Assembly (NCBI RefSeq): GCF_958295425.1
Contig: NC_081143.1
Span: 124,001 to 188,000, forward strand
Source: Solea solea
Taxonomy: Eukaryota > Chordata > Actinopteri > Pleuronectiformes > Soleidae
Reading direction: 5' to 3'
Length of the DNA stretch: 64,000 nt
Shown: piece by piece, positions 1-13,029 of the stretch
How positions within the stretch are numbered: position 1 is the first letter of the stretch
How the letters are laid out: every line of letters starts with the position of its first letter
Made by a program: the position numbers and the translations under genes
Notes under the pieces: generated by a model
The model's database searches: none
What the model was told of the DNA's origin: nothing
The model's input: only the letters and a program-made list of their open reading frames with translations

Positions 1-44
1 CTCAATGCCTTTAGGAATTATTACAAAAAACACACCCGAATGGC

Positions 45-57
45 TGACCTTTGACCT
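45..57 (-). promoter_or_regulatory. DR1 nuclear-receptor motif in A monomer (first copy)
   Basis: The plus-strand bases TGACCTTTGACCT read AGGTCAAAGGTCA on the minus strand, an exact direct repeat of the AGGTCA half-site with a one-base spacer. DR1 is the preferred element of HNF4 and of RXR heterodimers such as PPAR-RXR and COUP-TF. The same 13-mer recurs in dozens of A monomers in the window, at intervals of 141 bp or multiples of it. Other A units carry AGGTCAATGGTCA, with one base changed in the second half-site. Motif presence is seen directly; binding is not shown. Confidence 0.55.
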
Positions 58-1890
58 TTCCAAAGGTTGCACGGGTCTGAAACTCGGCACCCTGGATCAG
101 CCAGGAGTCCCTGATACACATACGGAGAAATCAGCATCCGGGCTCATTGCCTTTAGGAATTATTGAAGAAAAGACAGTTTCCCACGTTTCTTACATTTGA
201 ATTTTACAGACTGTGTTTTTGGCAGTTTTTTTTGGCCAGGGGGAAAAAAGCCCACAGTCCTGTGTCCAAAAACTGAAGACTCTATACAGTCTTAGACTCT
301 TTGGCCAGAGTGGAAGTTTTGGAGGAACTACATTTCTACAGGTCGCAGGAGTGTGAATATTTCATATGTCGTTTGGGGTCCCAAGACGAGCGGAACGACG
401 AGGGTACATTAGTATATCTTATAAGATGTTAACTTTATTTGTGAGGTTTATGTTATGGGACAGTTAAAAAATGAAAAAAAATCAGAAAACAGTCGTATTC
501 CAGCTGAATGCGCACAAAAACAGACAAAAATAGAAAAACACATTCAAACAGTGAGATCATTGCAAAATCAAACACTGAAGGTATATAACTATATCTTATG
601 AGATGTTAACTTTATTTGTGAGGTTTATGTTATGGGACAATAAAAAAATGAATAAAATCAGAAAACAGCCGTATCCCTGCTGAATGCACACAAAAACAGA
701 GACAAATAGAAAAACACATCCAAACAGTGAAATCATTATAAATTCAAACACTGAGGGTACATCAATATACCTTATAAGATGTTAACTTCATATTATAGGA
801 CAGTAGAAAAAAGATTAAAATACCCTCGATCAGCCTTAGTCCCTGATACACATACGGAAAAATCAGACTCCTGGCTTAATGCCTTTAGGAATTATTACAA
901 AAAACAAACCTAAACGGCTGACCTTTGACCTTTCCGAAGGTTACACAGGTCTGAAACTCGGCACCCTAGATTAGCCTTAGTCCCTGATACACATACGGAA
1001 AAATCAGACTCCTGGCTCGATGCCTTTATGAATTATTACAAAAAACACACCCGAACGGCTGACCATTGACCTTTCCGAAGGTTGCACAGGTCTGAAACTC
1101 GGCACCCTGGATCAGCCTTAGTCCCTATACACACACGGAAAAATCAGACTCCTGGCTCAATGCCTTTAGGAATTATTACAAAAAACACACCACAGCGGCT
1201 GACCTTTGACCTTTCCAAAGGTTGCACGGGTCTGAAACTCGGCACCCTGGATCAGCCAGGAGTCCCTGATACACATACCGAGAAATCAGCATCCGGGCTA
1301 ATTGCCTTTAGGAATTATTGAAGAAAAGACAGTTTCCCACCTTTCTTACGTTTGAATTTTACAGACTGTGTTTTTGGCAGTTTTTTTTGGCCAGGGGGAA
1401 AAAAGCCCAAAGTCCTGTGTCCAAAAACTGAAAATCAGGTCATGTCAGACTCTATACAGTCTTAGACTCTTTGGCCAGACTCCTGGCTTAATGCCTTTAG
1501 GAATTATTACAAAAAACACACCCGAACGGCTGACCTTTGACCTTTCCAAAGGTTGCACGGGTCTGAAACTCGGCACCCTGGATTAGCCTTAGTCCCTGAT
1601 ACACATACAGAAAAATCAGACTCCTGGCTTAATGCCTTTAGGAATTATTACAAAAAACACACCCGAACGGCTAACCATTGACCTTTTCCGAAAGTTGCAC
1701 AGGTCTGAAACTCGGCAACCGGGATAAGCTTTAGTCCCTGATACACATACGGAAAAATCAGACTCCTGACTCAATGCCTTTAGGAATTATTACAAAAAAT
1801 ACACCACAGTGGCTGACCTTTGACCTTTCCAAAGGTTGCACAGATCTGAAACTCAGCACCCTGGATCAGCCAGGAGTCCCTGATACACAT

Positions 1891-1960
1891 TACATTACAT
1901 TACATGTCATTTAGCAGACGCTTTTATCCAAAGCGACTTACAATAAGATGTACGGAGATG
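1891..1960 (+). mobile_element. 70-bp insertion of a fish-abundant dispersed repeat
   Basis: An A monomer is interrupted after TGATACACAT by 70 bp containing TTAGCAGACGCTTTTATCC, a sequence I recognise as very common in teleost genomes. The bases TACACAT flank the insert on both sides (1884-1890 and 1961-1967), consistent with a 7-bp target-site duplication. No other A monomer in the window carries it. The family is not assigned; the size suggests a deleted MITE copy. Confidence 0.6.
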
Positions 1961-2010
1961 TACACATACGGAGAAATCAGCATCCGGGCTCATTGCCTTT
2001 AGGAATTATT

Positions 2011-2274
2011 GAAGAAAAGACAGTTTCCCACCTTTCTTACGTTTGAATTTTACAGACTGTGTTTTTGGCAGTTTTTTTTGGCCAGGGGGAAAAAAGCCCA
2101 AAGTCCTGTGTCCAAAAACTGAAAATCAGGTCATGTCAGACTCTATACAGTCTTAGACTCTTTGGCCAGAGTGGAAGTTTTGGAGGAACTACATTTCTAC
2201 AGGTCGCAGGAGTGTGAATATTTCATATGTCGTTTGGGGTCCCAAGACGAGCGGAACGACGAGGGTACATTAGT
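2011..2274 (+). repeat. C linker module, representative full-length copy
   Basis: The C module leaves the A sequence at TTATTGAAGAAAAGACAG and runs to the first B monomer. It contains a T-rich tract, GGCCAGGGGGAAAAAAGCCC, an optional segment of about 16-20 bp (AAAATCAGGTCATGTC), and the end GACGAGCGGAACGACGAGGG. About 29 copies occur in the window. Seven or so are a short form that stops after CTTTGGCCAGA and jumps straight back into A (1321, 6344, 14411, 16252, 18093, 22882, 57383). I recognise no gene or transposon family in it. Confidence 0.85.
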
Positions 2275-5200
2275 ATATCTTATAAGATGTTAACTTTATT
2301 TGTGAGGTTTATGTTATGGGACAGTAGAAAATGAAAAAAAATCAGAAAACAGTCGTATTCCAGCTGAATGCGCACAAAAACAGACACAAATAGAAAAACA
2401 CATCCAAACAGTGAAACTATTGCAAAATCAAACACTGAGGGTACCGAAGAATATCTTATAAGATGTTAACTTTATTTGTGAGGTTTATGTTATGGGACAG
2501 TAGAAAAATGAAAAAAAAATCAGAAAACAGTCGTATTCCAGCATACTGCAAACAAAAACAGACAAAAATAGAAAAACACATTCAAACAGTGAAATCATTG
2601 CAAAATCAAACACTGAAGGTATATAACTATATCTTATAAGATGTTAAATTTATTTGTGAGGTTTATGTTATGGGACAGTAGAAAAATGAAAAAATATCAG
2701 AAAACAGCCGTATCCCTGCTGAATGCACACAAAAACAGAGACAAATAGAAAAACACATCCAAACAGTGAAATCATTGCAAAATCAAACACTGAAGGTATA
2801 TAACTATATCTTATAAGATTTTAACTTTATTTGTGAGGTTTATGTTATGGGACAGTAGAAAAATGAAAAAAATTGCGAAAACAGCCGTATCCCTGCTGAA
2901 TGCGCAGAAAAACAGACACAAATAGAAAAACACATCCAAACAGTAAAATCATTATAAATTCAAACACTGAGGGTACATCAATATACCTTATAAGATGTTA
3001 ACTTCATATTATAGGACAGTAGAAAAAAGATTAAAATACCCTCGATCAGCCTTAGTCCCTGATACACATACGGAAAAATCAGACTCCTGGCTTAATGCCT
3101 TTAGGAATTATTACAAAAAACACACCTAAACGGCTGACCTTTGACCTTTCCGAAGGTTACACAGGTCTGAAACTCGGCACCCTAGATTAGCCTTAGTCCC
3201 TGATACACATACGGAAAAATCAGACTCCTGGCTCAATGCCTTTAGGAATTATTACAAAAAACACACCCGAATGGCTGACCATTGACCTTTCCGAAGGTTG
3301 CACAGGTCTGAAACTCGGCACCCTGGATCAGCCTTAGTCCCTGATACACACACGGAAAAATCAGACACCTGGCTCAATGCCTTTAGGAATTATTACAAAA
3401 AACACACCCGAACGGCTGACCTTTGACCTTTCCAAAGCTTGCACGGGTCTGAAACTTGGCACCCTGGATTAGCCTTAGTCCCTGATACACATACGTAAAA
3501 ATCAGACTCCTGGCTTAATGCCTTTAGGAATTATTACAAAAAACACACCCGAACGGCTGACCATTGACCTTTTCCGAAAGTTGCACAGGTCTGAAACTCG
3601 GCAACCGGGATAAGCTTTAGTCCCTGATACACATAGGGAAAAATCAGACTCCTGACTCAATGCCTTTAGGAATTATTACAAAAAACACACCACAGCGGCT
3701 GACCTTTGACCTTTCCAAGGGTTGCACGGGTCTGAAACTCGGCACCCTGGATCAGCCAGGAGTCCCTGATACACATACGGAGAAATCAGCATCCGGGCTC
3801 ATTGCCTTTAGGAATTATTGAAGAAAAGACAGTTTCCCACCTTTCTTACATTTGAATTTTACAGACTGTGTTTTTGGCAGTTTTTTTTGGCCAGGGGGAA
3901 AAAAGCCCACAGTCCTGTGTCCAAAAACTGAAGACTCTATACAGTCTTAGACTGTTTGGCCAGAGTGGAAGTTTTGGAGGAACTACATTTCTACAGGTCG
4001 AAGGAGTGTGAATATTTCATATGTCGTTTGGGGTCCCAAGACGAGCGGAACGACGAAGGTACATTAGTATATCTTATAAGATGTTAACTTTATTTCTGAG
4101 GTTTATGTTATGGGACAGTAGAAAAATGAAAAAAAATCAGAAAACAGTCGTATTCCAGCATACTGCAAACAAAAACAGACAAAAATAGAAAAACACATTC
4201 AAACAGTGAAATCATTGCAAAATCAAACACTGAAGGTATATAACTATATCTTATGAGATGTTAACTTTATTTGTGAGGTTTATGTTATGGGACAATAAAA
4301 AAATGAATAAAATCAGAAAACAGCCGTATCCCTGCTGAATGCACACAAAAACAGAGACAAATAGAAAAACATATCCAAACAGTGAAATCATTGCAAAATC
4401 AAACACTGAAGGTATATAACTATATCTTATAAGATTTTAACTTTATTTGTGAGGTTTATGTTATGGGAGAGTAGAAAAATGAAAAAAATTGCGAAAACAG
4501 CCGTATCCCTGTTGAATGCGCACAAAAACAGACACAAATAGAAAAACACATCCAAACAGTGAAATCAATATAAATTTAAACACTGAGGGTACATCAATAT
4601 ACCTTATAAGATGTTAACTTCATATTATAGGACAGTAGAAAAAAGATTAAAATACCCTCGATCAGCCTTAGTCCCTGATACACATACGGAAAAATCAGAC
4701 TCCTGGCTTAATGCCTTTAGGAATTATTACAAAAAACACACCACAGCGGCTGACCTTTGACCTTTCCAAAGGTTGCACGGGTCTGAAACTCGACACCCTG
4801 GATTAGCCTTAGTCCCTGATACACATACGGAAAAATCAGACTCCTGGCTTAATGCCTTTAGGAATTATTACAAAAAACACACCCGAACGGCTGACCTTTG
4901 ACCTTTCCAAAGGTTGCACGGGTCTGAAACTCGGCACCCTGGATTAGCCTTAGTCCCTGATACACATACAGAAAAATCAGACTCCTGGCTTAATGCCTTT
5001 AGGAATTATTACAAAAAACACACCCGAACGGCTAACCATTGACCTTTTCCGAAAGTTGCACAGGTCTGAAACTCGGCAACCGGGATAAGCTTTAGTCCCT
5101 GATACACATACGGAGAAATCAGCATCCGGGCTCATTGCCTTTAGGAATTATTGAAGAAAAGACAGTTTCCCACCTTTCTTACGTTTGAATTTTACAGACT

Positions 5201-8016
5201 GTGTTTTTGGCAGTTTTTTTTGGCCAGGGGGAAAAAAGCCCACAGTCCTGTGTCCAAAAACTGAAGACTCTATACAGTCTTAGACTCTTTGGCCAGAGTG
5301 GAAGTTTTGGAGGAACTACATTTCTACAGGTCGCAGGAGTGTGAATATTTCATATGTCGTTTGGGGTCCCAAGACGAGCGGAACGACGAGGGTACTTAGT
5401 ATATCTTATAAGATGTTAACTTTATTTGTGAGGTTTATGTTATGGGACAGTAGAAAAATGAAAAAAAATCAGAAAACAGTCGTATTCCAGCTGAATGCGC
5501 ACAAAAACAGACAAAAATAGAAAAACACATTCAAACAGTGAAATCATTGCAAAATCAAACACTGAAGGTATATAACAATATCTTATAAGATGTTAACTTT
5601 ATTTCTGAGGTTTATGTTATGGGACAGTAGAAAAATGAAAAAAAATCAGAAAATATTATATTTATAGGATATATATTATAGGACAGTAGAAAAAAGATTA
5701 AAATACCCTCGATCAGCCTTAGTCCCTGATACACATACGGAAAAATCAGACTCCTGGCTTAATGCCTTTAGGAATTATTACAAAAAACACACCACAGCGG
5801 CTGACCTTTGACCTTTCCAAAGGTTGCACGGGTCTGAAACTCGACACCCTGGATTAGCCTTAGTCCCTGATACACATACGGAAAAATCAGACTCCTGGCT
5901 TAATGCCTTTAGGAATTATTACAAAAAACACACCCGAACGGCTGACCTTTGACCTTTCCAAAGGTTGCACGGGTCTGAAACTCGGCACCCTGGATTAGCC
6001 TTAGTCCCTGATACACATACAGAAAAATCAGACTCCTGGCTAAATGCCTTTAGGAATTGTTACAAAAAACACACCCGAACGGCTGACCATTGACCTTTCC
6101 GAAAGTTGCACAGGTCTGAAACTCGGCAACCGGGATAAGCTTTAGTCCCTGATACACATACGGAAAAATCAGACTCCTGACTCAATGCCTTTAGGAATTA
6201 TTACAAAAAATGCACCACAGTGGCTGACCTTTGACCTTTCCAAAGGTTGCACAGATCTGAAACTCAGCACCCTGGATCAGCCAGGAGTCCCTGATACACA
6301 TACGGAGAAATCAGCATCCGGGCTCATTGCCTTTAGGAATTATTGAAGAAAAGACAGTTTCCCACCTTTCTTACGTTTGAATTTTACAGACTGTGTTTTT
6401 GGCAGTTTTTTTTGGCCAGGGGGAAAAAAGCCCAAAGTCCTGTGTCCAAAACTGAAAATCAGGTCATGTCAGACTCTATACAGTCTTAGACTCTTTGGCC
6501 AGACTCCTGGCTTAATGCCTTTAGGAATTATTACAAAAAACACACCCGAACGGCTGACCTTTGACCTTTCCAAAGGTTGCACGGGTCTGAAACTCGGCAC
6601 CCTGGATTAGCCTTAGTCCCTGATACACATACAGAAAAATCAGACTCCTGGCTTAATGCCTTTAGGAATTATTACAAAAAACACACCCGAACGGCTAACC
6701 ATTGACCTTTTCCGAAAGTTGCACAGGTCTGAAACTCGGCAACCGGGATAAGCTTTAGTCCCTGATACACATACGGAGAAATCAGCATCCGGGCTCATTG
6801 CCTTTAGGAATTATTGAAGAAAAGACAGTTTCCCACCTTTCTTACGTTTGAATTTTACAGACTGTGTTTTTGGCAGTTTTTTTTGGCCAGGGGGAAAAAA
6901 GCCCACAGTCCTGTGTCCAAAAACTGAAGACTCTATACAGTCTTAGACTCTTTGGCCAGAGTGGAAGTTTTGGAGGAACTACATTTCTACAGGTCGCAGG
7001 AGTGTGAATATTTCATATGTCGTTTGGGGTCCCAAGACGAGCGGAACGACGAGGGTACTTAGTATATCTTATAAGATGTTAACTTTATTTGTGAGGTTAA
7101 TGTTATGGGACAGTAGAAAAATGAAAAAAAATCAGAAAACAGTCGTATTCCAGCTGAATGCGCACAAAAACAGACTTAAATAGAAAAACACATTCAAACA
7201 GTGAAATCATTGCAAAATCAAACACTGAAGGTATATAACAATATCTTATAAGATGTTAACTTTATTTCTGAGGTTTATGTTATGGGACAGTAGAAAAATG
7301 AAAAAAAATCAGAAAACAGTCGTATTCCAGCTGAATGCGCACAAAAACAGACAAAAATAGAAAAACACATTCAAACAGTGAAATCATTGCAAAATCAAAC
7401 ACTGAAGGTATATAACTATATCTTATAAGATTTTAACTTTATTTGTGAGGTTTATGTTATGGGAGAGTAGAAAAATGAAAAAAATTGCGAAAACAGCCGT
7501 ATCCCTGCTGAATGCGCACAAAAACAGACACAAATAGAAAAACACATCCAAACAGTGAAATCAATATAAATTTAAACACTGAGGGTACATCAATATACCT
7601 AATAAGATGTTAACTTCATATTATAGGACAGTAGAAAAAAGATTAAAATACCCTCGATCAGCCTTAGTCCCTGATACACATACGGAAAAATCAGACTCCT
7701 GGCTTAATGCCTTTAGGAATTATTACAAAAAACTAGTGCTGGGCCGTTAACGGCGTTAACGTGCTGCGTTAACGCGAGACTCTTATCGCGCGATAAGAAA
7801 ATTATCGCCGTTAATCTATTCTCAAAGTTGGGTCTGGGACCTGGGTCCACATAGTGAGCAAGCTATGAATTTCACTTTGATATGTTAGCGCGGATGTATA
7901 CCTGGCCCAGAAGGCTCTGACCTGGCTGAGCGCGGATGTATACCTGGCCGAATTACGCTGTGGGGGCTGGGGCGTGCCGCGTGAGTCCGAACCGTGTGCA
8001 TCAAACGTCAGCTGAC

Positions 8017-8319
8017 ATGGACGCTGCTGCGAAGCCCGCCGGGTTGCTTCAGGGGAAATTTATTTTCAAGAAGCTTCCCAATGGAAACCTCGATAAAACT
8101 AGGGTTGTATGCACTTTGTGCAACGCCGAGTTAGTTTACTGTAGAAGTTCGTCAAGTCTGAAGTACCACCTAAACGCAAAGCATCCCTTTGCTGATGTGA
8201 AAGGTGCCGGAGCAAGCACTGAAGCCGAGAAAAGTCGTGTTCGTCAGACTACAATGTTTGAATGCAACCGAGGCAAGCCCGTCAGCACAGCTCTGTCAGC
8301 TAAACTAACGGGCCTCTGA
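8017..8319 (+). pseudogene. BED-type zinc finger exon of a hAT transposase (truncated)
   Basis: The open frame extends upstream to 7936, but the methionine at 8017 (MDAAAKPAGLLQGKF) looks like the natural start because the preceding 27 codons are composed like untranslated sequence. It encodes about 100 residues. The BED finger has the pair CTLC near residues 32-35 and a downstream histidine pair in SLKYHLNAKHP. In ZBED/hAT transposases this domain binds the transposon ends and lies before the RNase H-like catalytic domain. Here the frame stops at 8319 soon after the finger. The piece could still bind DNA but cannot catalyse transposition. Whether it is expressed cannot be told. Confidence 0.75.
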
Positions 8320-8334
8320 CTGGGGGATCATTGA

Positions 8335-8417
8335 TCGTCTGTTAACAATGAAAACTACCTTGGTGTTACTGTACACCTCATCGATGCCAGCTGGGAGCTT
8401 CACTCTTTCGCCCTAGG
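8335..8417 (+). pseudogene. Remnant of the hAT transposase catalytic region
   Basis: Just after the BED exon, in another frame, about 25 codons read ENYLGVTVHLIDASWELHSF. This matches the stretch that follows the first catalytic Asp of hAT transposases, where families have a Y-x-x-V-T-x-H-(F/Y)-I pattern. The segment that should hold the D-x-W-T-S motif upstream is missing or replaced by a stop, and the sequence is followed by G/GTAACG, which could be a splice donor. It shows that the element derives by internal deletion from an autonomous ZBED-like hAT. Confidence 0.55.
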
Positions 8418-8856
8418 TAACGTTACGTTATGTAACCTCTCATGTAGGCCTACAGTTGTTCAATTAATGTCATATTATCCCAGAAATGGGGGTTGTTCAA
8501 ATTGCCTGTACTGGTTAAATTGCCTACTGGTTATTTTGTGTTTATCTGAATAAACAATTACATAAACACATACATTTTACTGAACATTATTTCATATTTC
8601 ATTACCAATAACTTTATCAAGCAGTTTTTGATGCATTTTCCAAACAGGAGATGGGCTTCTGGTCTAATGGACCAGCTGGCCTGAGAAACCCGTTCTCAAG
8701 GACTTACTTCTGGTCATTATTTAAGTAGCGCACACATATTTTGAATGCCTTCATCAGAATTCAAATGAGCCATTTTAATCTAGATTAATCTAGATTAACT
8801 CCAAGATTGCAGTGAGATTAATCTAGATTAAAAAAATTAATCTATGCCCAGCTCTA

Positions 8857-11800
8857 CAAAAAACACACCCGAACGGCTGACCTTTGACCTTTCCGAAGGT
8901 TGCACAGGTCTGAAACTCGGCACCCTAGATCAGCCTTAGTCCCTGATACACACACGGAAAAATCAGACTCCTGGCTCAATGACTTTAGGAATTATTACAA
9001 AAAACACACCCGAACGGCTGACCTTTGACCTTTCCAAAGGTTGCACGGGTCTGAAACTCGACACCCTGGATTAGCCTTAGTCCCTGATACACATACGGAA
9101 AAATCAGACTCCTGGCTTAATGCCTTTAGGAATTATTACAAAAAACACACCCGAACGGCTGACCTTTGACCTTTCCAAAGGTTGCACGGGTCTGAAACTC
9201 GGCATCCTGGATTAGCCTTAGTCCCTGATACACATACAGAAAAATCAGACTCCTGGCTAAATGCCTTTAGGAATTATTACAAAAAAAACACCCGAACGGC
9301 TGACCATTGACCTTTTCCGAAAGTTGCACAGGTCTGAAACTCGGCAACCGGGATAAGCTTTAGTCCCTGATACACATACGGAAAAATCAGACTCCTGACT
9401 CAATGCCTTTAGGAATTATTACAAAAAACACACCACAGCGGCTGACCTTTGACCTTTCCAAAGGTTGCACGGGTCTGAAACTCTGCACCCTGGATCAGCC
9501 AGGAGTCCCTGAGACACATACGGAGAAATCAGCATCCGGGCTCATTGCCTTTAGGAATTATTGAAGAAAAGACAGTTTCCCACCTTTCTTACGTTTGAAT
9601 TTTACAGACTGTGTTTTTGGCAGTTTTTTTTGGCCAGGGGGGAAAAAGCCCAAAGTCCTTTGTCCAAAAACTGAAAATCAGGTCATGTCAGACTCTATAC
9701 AGTCTTAGACTCTTTGGCCAGAGTGGAAGTTTTGGAGGAAATACATTTCTACAGGTCGCAGGAGTGTGAATATTTCATATGTCGTTTGGGGTCCCAAGAC
9801 GAGCGGAACGACGAGGGTACATTAGTATATCTTATAAGATGTTAACTTTATTTGTGAGGTTTATGTTATGGGACAGTAGAAAATGAAAAAAAATCAGAAA
9901 ACAGTCGTATTCCAACTGAATGCTCACAAAAACAGACACAAATAGAAAAACACATCCAAACAGTGAAATCATTGCAAAATCAAACACTGAGGGTACCGAA
10001 GAATATCTTATAAGATGTTAACTTTATTTGTGAGGTTTATGTTATGGGACAGTAGAAAAATGAAAAAAAAATTAGAAAACAGTCGTATTCCAGCTGAATG
10101 CGCACAAAAACAGACAAAAATAGAAAAACACATTCAAACAGTGAAATCATTGCAAAATCAAACACTGAAGGTATATAACAATATCTTATAAGATGTTAAC
10201 TTTATTTCTGAGGTTTATGTTATGGGACAGTAGAAAAATGAAAAAAAATCAGAAAACAGTCGTATTCCAGCTGAATGCACACAAAAACAGAGACAAATAG
10301 AAAAACACATCCAAACAGTGAAATCATTGCAAAATCAAACACTGAAGGTATATAACTATATCTTATAAGATTTTAACTTTATTTGTGAGGTTTATGTTAT
10401 GGGAGAGTAGAAAAATGAAAAAAATCAGAAAACAGCCGTATCCCTGCTGAATGCGCACAAAAACAGACACAAATAGAAAAACACATCCAAACAGTGAAAT
10501 CAATATAAATTTAAACACTGAGGGTACATCAATATACCTTATAAGATGTTAACTTCGTATTATAGGACAGTAGAAAAAAGATTAAAATACCCTCGATCAG
10601 CCTTAGTCCCTGATACACATACGGAAAAATCAGACTCCTGGCTTAATGCCTTTAGGAATTATTACAAAAAACACACCCGAACGGCTGACCTTTGACCTTT
10701 CCGAAGGTTGCACAGGTCTGAAACTCGGCACCCTAGATCAGCCTTAGTCCCTGATACACACACGGAAAAATCAGACTCCTGGCTCAATGCCTTTAGGAAT
10801 TATTACAAAAAACACACCCGAACGGCTGACCTTTGACCTTTCCAAAGGTTGCACGGGTCTGAAACTCGACACCCTGGATTAGCCTTAGTCCCTGATACAC
10901 ATACGGAAAAATCAGACTCCTGGCTTAATGCCTTTAGGAATTATTACAAAAAACACACCCGAAAGGCTGACCTTTGACCTTTCCAAAGGTTGCACGGGTC
11001 TGAAACTCGGCACCCTGGATTAGCCTTAGTCCCTGATACACATACAGAAAAATCAGACTCCTGGCTAAATGCCTTTAGGAATTATTACAAAAAACACACC
11101 CGAACGGCTGACCATTGACCTTTTCTGAAAGTTGCACAGGTCTGAAACTCGGCAACCGGGATAAGCTTTAGTCCCTGATACACATACGGAAAAATCAGAC
11201 TCCTGACTCAATGCCTTTAGGAATTATTACAAAAAACACACCACAGCGGCTGACCTTTGACCTTTCCAAAGGTTGCACGGGTCTGAAACTCGGCACCCTG
11301 GATCAGCCAGGAGTCCCTGATACACATACGGAGAAATCAGCATCCGGGCTCATTGCCTTTAGGAATTATTGAAGAAAAGACAGTTTCCCACCTTTCTTAC
11401 GTTTGAATTTTACAGACTGTGTTTTTTGGCAGTTTTTTTTGGCCAGGGGGAAAAAGCCCAAAGTCCTGTGTCCAAAAACTGAAAATCAGGTCATGTCAGA
11501 CTCTATACAGTCTTAGACTCTTTGGCCAGAGTGGAAGTTTTGGAGGAACTACATTTCTACAGGTCGCAGGAGTGTGAATATTTCATATGTCGTTTGGGGT
11601 CACAAGACGAGCGGAACGACGAGGGTACATTAGTATATCTTATAAGATGTTAACTTTATTTGTGAGGTTTATGTTATGGGACAGTAGAAAATGAAAAAAA
11701 ATCAGAAAACAGTCGTATTCCAGCTGAATGCGCACAAAAACAGACACAAATAGAAAAACACATCCAAACAGTGAAATCATTGCAAAATCAAACAGTGAGG

Positions 11801-13029
11801 GTACCGAAGAATATCTTATAAGATGTTAACTTTATTTGTGAGGTTTATGTTATGGGACAGTAGAAAAATGAAAAAAAAATCAGAAAACAGTCGTATTCCA
11901 GCTTACTGCACACAAAAACAGACAAAAATAGAAAAACACATTCAAACAGTGAAATCATTGCAAAATCAAACACTGAAGGTATATAACTATATCTTATAAG
12001 ATGTTAAATTTATTTGTGAGGTTTATGTTATGGGACAGTAGAAAAATGAAAAAAAATCAGAAAACAGCCGTATCCCTGCTGAATGCACACAAAAACAGAG
12101 ACAAATAGAAAAACACATCCAAACAGTGAAATCATTGCAAAATCAAACACTGAAGGTATATAACTATATCTTATAAGATTTTAACTTTATTTGTGAGGTT
12201 TATGTTATGGGACAGTAGAAAAATGAAAAAAATTGCGAAAACAGCCGTATCCCTGCTGAATGCGCACAAAAACAGACACAAATAGAAAAACACATCCAAA
12301 CAGTAAAATCATTATAAATTCAAACACTGAGGGTACATCAATATACCTTATAAGATGTTAACTTCATATTATAGGACAGTAGAAAAAAGATTAAAATACC
12401 CTCGATCAGCCTTAGTCCCTGATACACATACGGAAAAATCAGACTCCTGGCTTAATGCCTTTAGGAATTATTACAAAAAACACACCTAAACGGCTGACCT
12501 TTGACCTTTCCGAAGGTTACACAGGTCTGAAACTCGGCACCCTAGATTAGCCTTAGTCCCTGATACACATACGGAAAAATCAGACTCCTGGCTCAATGCC
12601 TTTAGGAATTATTACAAAAAACACACCACAGCGGCTGACCTTTGACCTTTCCAAAGGTTGCACAGGTCTGAAACTCGGCACCCTTGATCAGCCAGGAGTC
12701 CCTGATACACATACGGAGAAATCAGCATCCGGGCTCATTCCTTTAGGAATTATTACAAAAAACACACCCGAACGGCTGACCATTGACCTTTTCCGAAAGT
12801 TGCACAGGTCTGAAACTCGGCAACCGGGATAAGCTTTAGTCCCTGATACACATATGGAAAAATCAGACTCCTGACTCAATGCCTTTAGGAATTATTACAA
12901 AAAACACACCACAGCGGCTGACCTTTGACCTTTCCAAAGGTTGCACGGGTCTGAAACTCGGCACCCTGGATCAGCCAGGAGTCCCTGATACACATACGGA
13001 GAAATCAGCATCCGGGCTCATTGCCTTTA
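8857..13029 (+). repeat. Composite satellite region 2
   Basis: No gene. Cassettes continue after the hAT insertion: A 8857-9562, C to about 9825, B to about 10590, A to about 11370, C to about 11633, B to about 12400, A to about 13038. The two full cassettes are about 1.8 kb apart and differ mostly in which B subtypes they carry (ATTCCAGCTGAATG, ATTCCAGCTTACTG and ATCCCTGCTGAATG). An A monomer at about 12710-12745 is fused to the C-like stretch GAAATCAGCATCCGGGCTCA before returning to A, a small illegitimate join. Confidence 0.85.

Larger units (their letters stand above)
1..7733 (+). repeat. Composite satellite region 1: A/C/B cassettes
   Basis: This stretch has no host gene. It alternates 141-bp A monomers, C linkers and 176-bp B monomers. 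Approximate modules: A 1-164, C 165-412, B 413-825, A 826-1320, short C 1321-1478, A 1479-2010, C 2011-2274, B 2275-3041, A 3042-3819, C 3820-4068, B 4069-4657, A 4658-5152, C 5153-5400, B 5401-5708, A 5709-6343, short C 6344-6505, A 6506-6813, C 6814-7064, B 7065-7653, A 7654-7733. The C-to-B join (GGGTAC..TTAGTATATCTTATAAG) and the B-to-A join (GATTAAAATACCC then TCGATCAGCC) recur in each cassette. Small open frames here are satellite frames with no protein-family similarity I recognise. Confidence 0.9.
7734..8856 (+). mobile_element. Non-autonomous hAT transposon, 1,123 bp
   Basis: The element interrupts an A monomer and is flanked by a perfect 8-bp duplication CAAAAAAC (7726-7733 and 8857-8864), the hallmark of hAT transposition. 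The ends are inverted: TAGTGCTGGGC on the left and TAGAGCTGGGC on the reverse strand of the right (10 of 11 match). Subterminal regions are palindromic: repeated GTTAAC on the left and repeated AATCTAGATT on the right. It keeps a BED-finger exon, a shred of transposase, a possible splice donor and a polyadenylation signal AATAAA (8549-8554). At 1.1 kb it lacks most of a transposase, so it needs a helper source. Confidence 0.9.
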
